Source of the DNA: Marisa cornuarietis
Lineage: Eukaryota > Mollusca > Gastropoda > Architaenioglossa > Ampullariidae
DNA: 64,000 nucleotides
Direction: 5' to 3'
NCBI GenBank assembly: GCA_004794655.1
Contig: SMMW01000180.1
Coordinates: 410,001-474,000 of the forward strand
Each line of letters opens with the position of its first letter. Position 1 is the first letter of the stretch. Below are positions 48,623 to 58,095 of the stretch, one piece after another. The translations under genes and the position numbers were made by a program. The notes under the pieces are model-generated. The model ran no database searches, had not been told where the DNA came from, and saw only the letters and a list, made by a program, of their open reading frames with translations.

Positions 48623-50730
48623 TAACTGCACATGAGGTACTTTGTACAACAAACTTCATATCAGATATCTTGTACTACTAACTGCACATCAGATATCTTG
48701 TACTACTAACTGCACATCAGGTATCTTGTACTACTAACTGCACATCAGATATCTTGTACTACTAACTGCACATCAGGTATCTTGTACTACTAACTGCACA
48801 TCAGGTATCTTGTACTACTAACTGCACATGAGGTATTTTGTACTACTAACTGCATATCAGATATCTTGTACTACTAACTGCATATCAGGTATCTTGTACT
48901 ACTAACTGCACATCAGATATCTTGTACTACTAACTGCACATCAGGTATCTTGTACTACTAACTGCACATCAGGTATCTTGTACTACTAACTGCACATCAG
49001 ATATCTTGTACTACTAACTGCACATCAGGTATCTTGTACTACTAACTGCACATGAGGTACTTTGTACTACTAACTGCATATCAGGTATCTTGTACTACTA
49101 ACTGCACATGAGGTACTTTGTACTACTAACTGCATATCAGGTATCTTGTACTACTAACTGCACATGAGGTACTTTGTACAACTAACTTCATATCAGATAT
49201 CTTGTACTACTAACTGCACATCAGGTATCTTGTACTACTAACTGCACATCAGATATCTTGTACTACTAACTGCACATCAGGTATCTTGTACTACTAACTG
49301 CACATCAGATATCTTGTACTACTAACTGCACATCAGGTATCTTGTACTACTAACTGCACATCAGGTATCTTGTACTACTAACTGCACATCAGATATCTTG
49401 TACTACTAACTGCACATCAGGTATCTTGTACTACTAACTGCACATGAGGTACTTTGTACTACTAACTGCATATCAGGTATCTTGTACTACTAACTGCACA
49501 TGAGGTACTTTGTACTACTAACTGCATATCAGGTATCTTGTACTACTAACTGCACATCAGGTATCTTGTACTACTAACTGCACATGAGGTACTTTGTACT
49601 ACTAACTGCATATCAGGTATCTTGTACTACTAACTGCACATCAGGTATCTTGTACTACTAACTGCACATGAGGTACTTTGTACTACTAACTGCATATCAG
49701 GTATCTTGTACTACTAACTGCACATCAGATATCTTGTACTACTAACTGCACATCAGGTATCTTGTACTACTAACTGCACATCAGGTATCTTGTACTACTA
49801 ACTGCACATCAGATATCTTGTACTACTAACTGCACATGAGGTACTTTGTACTACTAACTGCACATCAGATATCTTGTACTACTAACTGCACATCAGATAT
49901 CTTGTACTACTAACTGCACATCAGATATCTTGTACTACTAACTGCACATCAGGTATCTTGTACTACTAACTGCACATGAGGTACTTTGTACTACTAACTG
50001 CATATCAGATATCTTGTACTACTAACTGCATATCAGGTATCTTGTACTACTAACTGCACATCAGATATCTTGTACTACTAACTGCACATCAGGTATCTTG
50101 TACTACTAACTGCACATCAGATATCTTGTACTACTAACTGCACATGAGGTACTTTGTACTACTAACTGCACATCAGATATCTTGTACTACTAACTGCATA
50201 TCAGATATCTTGTACTACTAACTGCACATCAGATATCTTGTACTACTAACTGCACATGAGGTACTTTGTACTAGTAACTGCACATCATATATCTTGTACA
50301 ACTAACTGCATATCAGATATCTTGTACTACTAACTGCACATCAGATATCTTGTACTACTAACTGCATATCAGATATCGTGTACTACTAACTGCATATCAG
50401 GTATCTTGTACTACTAACTGCACATCAGGTATCTTGTACTACTAACTGCATATCAGGTACTTTGTACTACTAACTGCACATCAGGTATCTTGTACTACTA
50501 ACTGCACATCAGGTATCTTGTACTACTAACTGCACATCAGGTATCTTGTACTACTAACTGCACATCAGATATCTTGTACTACTAACTGCACATGAGGTAT
50601 CTTGTACTACTAACTGCACATCAGGTATCTTGTACTACTAACTGCACATCAGATATCTTGTACTACTAACTGCACATGAGGTATCTTGTACTACTAACCG
50701 CACATCAGGTATATTGTACTACTAACTGCA
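48623..50730. repeat. 28-bp satellite array, about 75 copies (2.1 kb)
   Basis: Units begin TAACTGCACATCAGGTATCT and continue TGTACTAC. Three main variants differ at CAGGTATC, CAGATATC and GAGGTACTT; CACATC alternates with CATATC. The GAGGTACTTTG variant is usually followed by a CATATC unit, showing a nested higher-order structure. Most copies are nearly identical. The array ends 279 bp before exon 2 of the neuropeptide gene. Confidence 0.96.
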
Positions 50731-51009
50731 GCAGCAACAAGAACAAGAACCTACTTTGATAATTTACTAGGCCTGCAAATATTTTAGTAACTGATTTGTA
50801 TCCGACGAAGGATTAAACTGTGGACAACGGGTACAACCAATGGTTTAGGATACCCTTTATAATACAGCTTACAATATAGTTTGTAATACAGCTTATAATG
50901 CAGCTTATGATACAGCTAATAATACAGTTTATAATACAGTCTGTGAGTAATTCTTCTTTCATCCTTCCTTCCCCAACCACTACTCTCACCTTTTCTTCTC
51001 TGTCAACAG
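50731..51009 (+). other. Intron 3' end: TACAG-rich decamer repeats, pyrimidine tract and acceptor
   Basis: ATAATACAGCTT-like words recur eight or nine times at 50862-50945. A strong pyrimidine tract (50951-51007) then leads to the acceptor CAACAG at 51004-51009. The run of CAG words before the tract could act as decoy acceptors. Confidence 0.6.
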
Positions 51010-52272
51010 GAGGCCCAGGAAGACGCAGCTAATAAGACACCGGAAGTCAAGAGAACCTTCGACCCCATCAACCATGCCAGTGAGCTTTCTGGTTTTGTCA
51101 AGAGACCCTTTGACTCCATCGGTGATGGCGCAATGAGTTCTTTCATCAAACGCCCTTTCGACTCCATTGGCAATGGTGCGATGAACTCATTTATCAAGCG
51201 TCCATTTGACTCCATTGGCAACGGCGCAATGAGTTCTTTCATCAAACGCCCTTTTGACTCCATTGGCAATGGTGCAATGAGTTCTTTCATCAAACGCCCT
51301 TTTGACTCCATTGGCAATGGTGCAATGAGTTCTTTCATCAAACGCCCTTTTGACTCCATTGGCAGTGGCGCCATGAGCTCCTTCGTCAAACGCCCTTTTG
51401 ACTCCATTGGTAGTGGCTCAATGAGCTCATTTATTAAGCGTCCATTTGACTCCATTGGCAGTGGCGCAATGAGTTCGTTCGTCAAACGCCCTTTTGACTC
51501 CATTGGCAGTGGCTCAATGAGCTCATTTATTAAGCGTCCGTTTGACTCCATTGGCAGTGGCTCAATGAGCTCATTTATTAAGCGTCCATTTGACTCCATT
51601 GGCAGTGGTGCAATGAGCTCTTTCGTCAAACGTCCTTTTGACTCCATTGGCAGTGGGGCAATGAGCTCTTTCGTCAAACGCCCTTTTGACTCCATTGGCA
51701 GTGGGGCAATGAGTTCTTTCATCAAACGCCCTTTTGACTCCATTGGCAGTGGCTCAATGAGCTCATTTATCAAGCGTCCTTTTGACTCTATTGGTAGCGG
51801 TGCAATGGGCTCATTCATCAAGCGTCCATTTGACTCCATCGGTCACGGACACTTCTCCTCATTCATCAAAAAGAGCGCTGACCTGGAAGACGCAGAGGAA
51901 GACCTGGAATCTCTTGGTACCGACGAAGAAGGCGACGAAGAGATAGATAAGCGGCCGTTTGATTCCATTGGCCACGGTGGTTTCTCCAGCTTCGTCAAAC
52001 GCCCTTTTGACTCCATTGGCAATGGCGCAATGAGTTCGTTTATCAAACGCCCTTTTGACTCTATTGGCAATGGCGCCATGAGTTCGTTTATCAAACGCCC
52101 TTTTGATGCCATGCAACACGGCGACGATGTCTTTACCAAGTTCCTCAACCGACCTGTCTTGGACAAAATCTCAGGCGGGGAGGTGGCAGGTTTCGCCGAA
52201 AAGAAGTCCTTCGATTCCATCTCTCACGGAGCGCTCAGTGGCTTCACCAAGCGGGAGGCAGAGAAAAAATGA
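51010..52272 (+). CDS. Pedal-peptide (pedal peptide/orcokinin family) precursor, coding exon 2
   Basis: The exon opens in phase 0 and gives 420 residues plus TGA, so with exon 1 the precursor is 443 residues. After a short acidic leader ending VKR come 22 related peptides: TFDPINHASELSGFV, 19 copies of the PFDSIG type (mostly PFDSIG(N/S)G(A/S)MSSF(I/V), 14 residues), one PFDAMQ unit and a last SFDSISHGALSGFT. Almost all are separated by KR; copy 17 ends in KK and is followed by an acidic spacer (51874-51948). The pattern P-F-D-S-I...G-x-M-S-S-F matches molluscan pedal peptide (Aplysia pattern P-L-D-S-V...G-M-S-G-F-A), a family grouped with arthropod orcokinins. Pedal peptides are released by pedal neurons and modulate foot muscle and cilia. 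No glycine precedes KR, so amidation is not expected. Synonymous 48-bp tandem structure is strong. The family call is firm; which pedal-peptide paralogue is not. Confidence 0.93.
   Translation, partial: EAQEDAANKTPEVKRTFDPINHASELSGFVKRPFDSIGDGAMSSFIKRPFDSIGNGAMNSFIKRPFDSIGNGAMSSFIKRPFDSIGNGAMSSFIKRPFDSIGNGAMSSFIKRPFDSIGSGAMSSFVKRPFDSIGSGSMSSFIKRPFDSIGSGAMSSFVKRPFDSIGSGSMSSFIKRPFDSIGSGSMSSFIKRPFDSIGSGAMSSFVKRPFDSIGSGAMSSFVKRPFDSIGSGAMSSFIKRPFDSIGSGSMSSFIKRPFDSIGSGAMGSFIKRPFDSIGHGHFSSFIKKSADLEDAEEDLESLGTDEEGDEEIDKRPFDSIGHGGFSSFVKRPFDSIGNGAMSSFIKRPFDSIGNGAMSSFIKRPFDAMQHGDDVFTKFLNRPVLDKISGGEVAGFAEKKSFDSISHGALSGFTKREAEKK
51106..51873 (+). repeat. 48-bp coding tandem repeat, 16 units in perfect register
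   Basis: Each 48-bp unit encodes one 14-residue peptide plus its dibasic site. Units start at 51106 + 48n through 51826. Three further units (51955, 52003, 52051) follow after the acidic spacer. Two sequence types alternate (see findings). Confidence 0.95.
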
Positions 52273-52331
52273 GGCAGTTGGCGTGCAGCAAGCGAGGAAG
52301 AGCAGCAGTAGCATCAGTAACAAACGTTTTG

Positions 52332-52337
52332 AATAAA
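52332..52337 (+). promoter_or_regulatory. Polyadenylation signal of the pedal-peptide gene
   Basis: AATAAA 60 bp after the stop codon would give a very short 3' UTR. Other AATAAA words further on (for example 53530 and 54108) could serve longer forms. Confidence 0.55.
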
Positions 52338-52382
52338 ACGCTGGCAAATCGCTGGCAAAACACTGGTGAAACAAGCTTCAGT

Positions 52383-52520
52383 AAACGTTGGTCTAGCGGT
52401 TAGAGAGGATCGCTCAAAGGTTGGTACTGTTCAAGTCGATTCAGACCATTGGGTTACAGTTGTCGACTCATTTGCATACGTGCCTGCCAACGTGGAAGGT
52501 GTCGACAACCTCTTTAGCAA
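52383..52520 (+). mobile_element. tRNA-derived SINE, probable
   Basis: TGGTCTAGCGGTTAGAG (52389-52405) is a near-perfect tRNA A box; TTCAAGTCGATTC at 52431 is a diverged B box. A tRNA-unrelated body follows. It lies just beyond the neuropeptide polyadenylation signal. Confidence 0.55.
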
Positions 52521-53330
52521 GTGTGAAGCGTTGCGGTTTTTATTTTTCTTGTCAGTGTTTTTAATTACTAAATTTACTCTCACGTAAATGAGGATTTCAT
52601 TACGTTTGGAAGAAGCATGTATTAGTTTCTTGCAGGGAAAAAGAGGATTTTTCAGGGAGCAGATCAAATGCACCCACACCTTCCCCCATCCCTCTATGTA
52701 GCATTTGAATTTTTTTTCTGTTTAAGTCGCAGTTTTATGGCACAGTTCGAAATTGGTTTCTCACAGCAACGTAAAACTGTTTGTTTCGCACGTCAAAATG
52801 TCAACAACCTTGATACTTCTCACTGCTTAGTATATTATCATAATACAATACTTACGTCAGATCAGACCCAGTAGTAACAGCCCAACAGGCTGTCCAGTCT
52901 AGCAGGCTACTTAAACAAACTGACCACAAGGTCGCCAACCAGCCCCTCAGTTCGGTTTGCATTTCATGCTTAACAAGGACTCTGAGGTCCCAAGTGAAAA
53001 TTTGAAAGTGCAAATCAAACTTTTGTTACCGACAGCAGAAAACTTTCATTAAAGAGCAGAAGTAGCTCTAAGCTCTCTTTGTAATTACAGCATTTATTAC
53101 TGACACCTGACAATGACACAACACAAGAACTGAAGTTACTCTACGCTTTGTTTTCAAATCCCAGCTTCCTGTTCCTGCAGCCTGTCAACGGCGTCTACTG
53201 AGAGCATGATGCTAGGCTTCCCCGCCATCTTTTGTTGTCCTCCATGTCAGCTGGCTATCCTGACCTTACTGCACGTGACACCTGTTTACCCTCGTCACCA
53301 CTGTTACAGGTGTTCATTTTGTATCTTCCA
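52521..53330. other. Intergenic sequence; no gene seen
   Basis: AT-rich, short frames only. Confidence 0.4.
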
Positions 53331-53765
53331 TGACGTCACAGCGTTACAGTTTTGAGTTGCCTCAGTGACGGACTTCATGGTGTGATGTCACGCACTCGCA
53401 CTTGGTTTGTTAGATTAGAAGCCTTGCAACACGTGACCTGCGCTAAACAACCTTAAGCTGCACTAGTCATAGACTCTTCATTCTGCATTGCACTGCACTT
53501 AGTATCCAAGTGCACGAGACGCTGTGCAAAAAATAAATTATACAGAAATTTGTGAATGGCTTTAATGCCAGGCGCTATTTATAGCGGCTGACGACACATT
53601 TTGATGACGTCAGTTTTTTTGTCTGACGTCATTATTTTGTTTGAAGACTTTTCATTTGTTTGACGTCAGTTCTTTGTTTGAAGACTTTTCATTTGGTTGA
53701 CGTCAGTTTATTTGACGTCAGTTCTTTGTTCTTTGTTTGACGTCAGTTCTTTGTTTGACGTTACT
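53331..53765. promoter_or_regulatory. Cluster of seven perfect CRE palindromes
   Basis: TGACGTCA occurs at 53331, 53605, 53624, 53661, 53698, 53713 and 53738; the last six are within 141 bp, and half-site variants (TGACGTTA) follow at 53757. Part of the cluster is a local tandem repeat of a TTTGACGTCAGTTCTTTGTT unit. CREB/ATF bZIP factors bind this octamer. The position, about 1.1-1.5 kb after the neuropeptide stop codon, would suit a downstream enhancer, but a repeat-generated coincidence is possible. Confidence 0.45.
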
Positions 53766-54646
53766 TTATTTAATTGCAGACCACAGGGAGCAAGCTGAGA
53801 TTTGTTTTCTGTATATAGCGAAGCAGTAATTGCAGCCAGTGATTATTTATTTGACGTTAGTTTATTTATTTACAGACCACAGTGAGCAGGCTGCGATTTG
53901 TTTACTGTACATACTGAAGAAGTAATTACAACCAGTGGTTATTTATTTATTTATTTATTTATCTATCATGGACGGATGGTAACAAAGAAGAGACAAATGA
54001 AGAGGTTGTTTTGAGACGCCATGAACTGGAAACAGAAACTAATGAAGCGAATATGGCGATACTTCATTCCGAACTGTCACTGCACATACAAAAGCTGTCT
54101 TGGAGCAATAAATGTTATACTGCACCTGGACAAGTACGTTCCTCACAGTCTTGTATTTTTATGTATGCGACTGCGCACACAGGCGTACGATTGCTTGTCA
54201 AGTGTGTCTGTGCGTCTGTCTGGGGTAAGCGCGTGCATGGGGTTGGTGCTTGTTGCTTCGTGTGCACTGGGTAGAAAAGTGAAATGTTGGCGGGGTGTCA
54301 CTCTGTATAAGAGATTTCGATATGTGTACGTCACTGGATAGAAGATGTATCGCACATCTTAAAATGTATGTTACCTTGCTACACATCTAAACATTTTCAA
54401 ATATCTTCACAGCGACATTACAAATCTTAAAATATTTTTATTCATATAATATATATATATATATAGAGAGAGAAGCAAACAGTATTGTTTTTTCTTTCAC
54501 TTACCAGTTATTACTGATCAGGACACCTGTTCAACTATCCGTGTGAAGGGCAGCAACTGCACGCTTGCCCTGCTAGCCACACTTCAAGTAGCTCAGGCCT
54601 TCTCTCCCCTGTGTGGAACTGTCCGAGCAAAGCGACACTGGATCAC

Positions 54647-54706
<60 letters not shown>

Positions 54707-55640
54707 ACTTCTATGATAAGTCTGTGCACACACACACACATCTGAGTAACTAATGCCGATGCAGAAGATGTTGGTAAAGAGAGACCACTCAACTAAACAA
54801 CGTCTAGCCGGTGGTTCGCTCCCTTTGTCACTTCGCTAAGCAAGATATTAATTAACGATGACTTCGTGGCTTCCTGGGGTCTTGAAACTGCATTCGCACG
54901 ACAAAACTAAATTGAAGCGAGTGAGGTGGGAAAAGACATTTGTAATGGTATATCTTTCTTGCAATGGGCCCATTGTTTGACATTGAAATCTTCGACTTTG
55001 TCTGAAGTCGATCAGAGTCACCGTGATGCAAGGATGAAATTTATTTGAAGTGTGCTGCAACTGTCTGTGAATAGTAGCAGCGCCAAGATTCCACCACAAA
55101 TAATCACGTGAATAGAGAATTTTCTGAGACAAAACCTGAGGCCTTGACACTAACTGTTTAAATCGACTCAAACATGAAAATAAAGTTGCTGAGATGATAA
55201 ATAAACAAACACTGGGTCAGTTTGTTGAAAGCAAAAAAAAAAGTTAATCAATTTCTTGTTTGGGAGGAAGATGGGAGTGGTACAGTGGAACTGACCTCAC
55301 TCTCATTTGTCACTAAGGATGGAGCCCCTGCCAGAGCCTCTAGTTCGCGCTAGTGAAGCGTTACCATAACAACGAAGTCTGCTTTGTGATGTCGCGGGAA
55401 ATAAGAATCTGACTTTTTATCAAAATTGAGAAAAGGAACGAATTTTTGTACCTGGCAAATTGAAGAGTATATTTCACTAACCCTAACCTAGAGTATTATT
55501 AGTGCCCTGTGATAAACTAAGCTCAGTAAGTTTGAAAAATAAATGTTTTATAAACAAGCTACTCTCTAAAGGGCATTAACTGATCTTCTAGAAGCATCGT
55601 TAGGATTCAGTGTATGACATCATGACAACAACAAAACAAA
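53766..55640. other. Intergenic sequence with (AT)n and (CA)n; no gene seen
   Basis: TTTATTTATTTA runs occur near 53939-53965, (TA)n(GA)n at 54449-54475 and (CA)n at 54650-54703 plus a shorter one at 54727. No coding signal. Confidence 0.45.
54650..54703. repeat. (CA)n microsatellite
   Basis: About 54 bp of CA repeats. Confidence 0.95.
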
Positions 55641-55689
55641 CACCTCTACCACTCAGGACGAGAGCAGCTGCTCATTGTCACGATGTTGT

Positions 55690-56040
55690 ATCGAGCTGTG
55701 GATGAATGCAGCTCAGCGTGACCCGCTGTAAAGGCCGCTACGCGCTGCTCGTGCCCCGGGTGGCTGCCAGGCGCATGCGCGTGCACGTCTGAAGATTGGT
55801 TCTTCCTGTCGTCGCTGAGCGCTGCTCCCATCTTCTCCTCGTTTTTTACCTTCTCGCGCCTGCTCCGTGGCCATCTTGACACTTGGCCGCTAACGTCACG
55901 ACAAACTGGCCCCGGGGCGCTGGCCCTGACCGACAACATTTGCATTTCGCTCGTCACCGCTGCTGACGCCCAGCCGCCATGTTTACAGTGGAGGAGGCTG
56001 GGAATCTCGCGCCTCGCTCCTCATCAAACACAGTTGTCTC
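55690..56040. promoter_or_regulatory. CpG-rich promoter-like block with NRF1- and YY1-type motifs
   Basis: This stretch is visibly richer in CpG than its surroundings. It has GCGCATGCGC (55771-55780, an NRF1 site), GGCCATCTTG (55869) and GCCGCCATGTT (55974), both YY1-type and oriented like sites at 5' ends of genes. No convincing exon follows on either strand, so which transcript it would serve is unknown. Confidence 0.3.
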
Positions 56041-57057
56041 CCTTTGCACCTGGTTCTAGGAGTTCACTATGCGGAGCGCGAGCTGGGTGTTGGTGTGATG
56101 AGTTTTTCATCAAGAAAACAGCTTTCACAACAGAGTGTTGCCGAGCTGAAGTGTCATGTGTTCTTTTTTTTTCTCATCTCTCTGGCTCTCTCTATTGCTC
56201 TTTCACGCGTGCGAGCGAGCAAAGAGAGAGAAAGACGGAGGTATACTCTATAAGAAGACCGAAAGGTTTGTGTTTTCAAGCTCAAGTGGGGGGGGGGGGA
56301 GGATGCTGGTATGGTATAATTAGTGGGCAGAGGTTAGCAATGCAGGAAAAAGCAAGGTGTGAACACATCCTTAGATTCTGGTTGGTTGGTTGGTTGGTTC
56401 TTTTCTTTGTTCCTTCGTTGGCTGGCATTGACACTTCACAGCTTCCTGAGTTAAAATGTTTAAAAAGCAGAGCTAAAAGATTTCAACTAATCACGACAGC
56501 AAGCAGACTCAAGAAGTTAAAATCGTAGAAGGAAAAATAATGAGCAGAGAAGAAGGAAATATTGAGACAGCGTGGGCCTTTCATTTTGATCCACTTAGTC
56601 ACTCACTCAGACTCTGTGTGGTATGCGTATCAGTGCCGGGCGCTAATGGACCCACTCAGACCTGGTTGTCGGAACAACGAAGTTATTCGGATGATGGAAA
56701 CACTGCCCAGTGCGATAAGTGGCTGTCACCGCCACCCCAGCTACCTGGCGAGTGACGAAGATGCAAAATGCCGATCATCTCTTTGATGTCGCAGGTGGAC
56801 GACGGTTCCGCTCACTTTCGCTGTCCAACGGTGACTTCAATGGCAACACTACCCTGCCCGACTGTCCTGTACTAATATCCTGTTCACCGAACGTGCCCCA
56901 TCATTCATCCCCCAGCCCGCTTTTTGCGGCGCGCAGAGAGAGGGAGAGGGAGGGGGAGGGGCGGGAAATGCAGAGGGAGAGAGAGGGAAAGAAAGGGGAG
57001 TAGAGGAAGCTCTCGTAACATCCGATAAATCAAACGAAATTAAACATGCTGCCTGCC
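56041..57057. other. Intergenic sequence; no gene seen
   Basis: G-runs at 56288 and a GAGAGGGAG purine tract at 56934-57000. Frames lack recognisable domains. Confidence 0.4.
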
Positions 57058-57125
57058 TGAGCTTGGGGTACCAAGGGCTCACACGTCGGGATCGCCGATC
57101 TTCGCGATCTGGGTTCGGTCCTGAA
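57058..57125 (+). mobile_element. tRNA-derived SINE head, probable
   Basis: CACACGTCGGGATCGCCGATCT (quoted in part: CGTCGGGATCGCCGATC) resembles the anticodon arm typical of such SINEs, and CTGGGTTCGGTCCTG (57109-57123) is a clear B box. The A box is diverged. Confidence 0.45.
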
Positions 57126-57585
57126 AAAGATCTTCAGGATCAGCATTCAGGAACTCCTCTCCTCTCTCATCACTTCCCGACACTTCCTCAGAGATCGCTC
57201 AGACACTCGTTCACATCTTTCCTACATCAACAGCTCTTTAATGTTTTTTTTTTTTTTTTTTGGAAAGCATTTGTACATTTAGTATAGACACAATGTTCAT
57301 TAGCACAAAGGACAGCACATCAGACAGGAACTTGTTTGTGAGACCAGAATGCGGCCAGCGGTCAGTAGTTGAGAACCTGTTGCTTTTACCACAGCAACAG
57401 ACCACGGAAGTCAGTCTAGTGGGTTATGTACATCCCAACTGGTGGTTCATGTACGTCCATTGTAGTGGACCCCTTACACATGTTGACAGTCTGGTAGACC
57501 TTGTAAGCTAACCTTGTGAACCCCAGCAAAGCCAGTTTGGTACACCATGCATCGCCAAGCCAGTTCAAATAAAGTAGACAACGGA
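57126..57585. other. Intergenic sequence; no gene seen
   Basis: Contains a 19-nt T-run at about 57243-57261, possibly a reversed retroposon tail. Confidence 0.35.
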
Positions 57586-57740
57586 ATGTACTGTGTACAA
57601 CCCAGTGAAACTTGTGTACAACCTAGTGGAACTTGTGTACAACCTAGTGGAACTTGTGTACAACCCAGTGAAACTTGTGTACAACCTAGTGGAACTTGTG
57701 TACAACCCAGTGAAACTTGTGTACAACCTAGTGGAACCAT
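57586..57740. repeat. 21-bp minisatellite, about 7 copies
   Basis: Unit GTACAACC(C/T)AGTG(A/G)AACTTGT, with C/T and A/G changes always linked, so two alternating unit types. Confidence 0.93.
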
Positions 57741-57879
57741 CAAAGTTGTTTAGGCACCGCCACCTAGTAAATCACGCAACCCAGTGTAGGGACCCATAGC
57801 TCATCATGCACAGCCAACCTAATGGATCATGTACAGCAGTTTACATGAACCATGCACAGGGAAGGTAGTCGACCATGTA

Positions 57880-58095
57880 CAAAGTTTGACAACCTAGTGG
57901 GTCTTGTACACACAGCAGACATTGTAGACCATGTACACATTCTGACAACCTAGTGGGTCTTGTACACACAGCAGACATTGTAGACCATGTACTGATGTAC
58001 ACATTCTGACAACCTGTGGGTCTTGTACAGCAGACATTGTAGACCATGTACTGATGTACACATTCTGACAACCTGTGGGTCTTGTACACACAGAC
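57880..58095. repeat. About 62-bp tandem repeat, 3-4 copies
   Basis: Each copy has TTCTGACAACCTAGTGGGTC, CAGCAGACATTGTAGACCAT and GTACACA; an ACTGATGTAC insertion is shared by the last two. Confidence 0.88.

Larger units (their letters stand above)
15474..51009 (+). other. Intron 1 of the pedal-peptide gene, about 35.5 kb
   Basis: Bounded by GTAAGT at 15474 and by a long pyrimidine tract ending TCTGTCAACAG at 51009, both in phase 0. It carries most repeats and mobile-element remnants of the window. No further coding exon with neuropeptide features was recognised inside it. Confidence 0.75.

Noticed and set aside
48623..50730. CRISPR-like array of 28-bp repeats
   Set aside because: Units are directly adjacent with no spacers, in a clearly eukaryotic context.
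51003..51839. 278-codon minus-strand frame antisense to the peptide exon
   Set aside because: The 48-bp period is divisible by three, so lack of a stop in one unit propagates; no signal peptide, no cleavage logic and no independent start support it.
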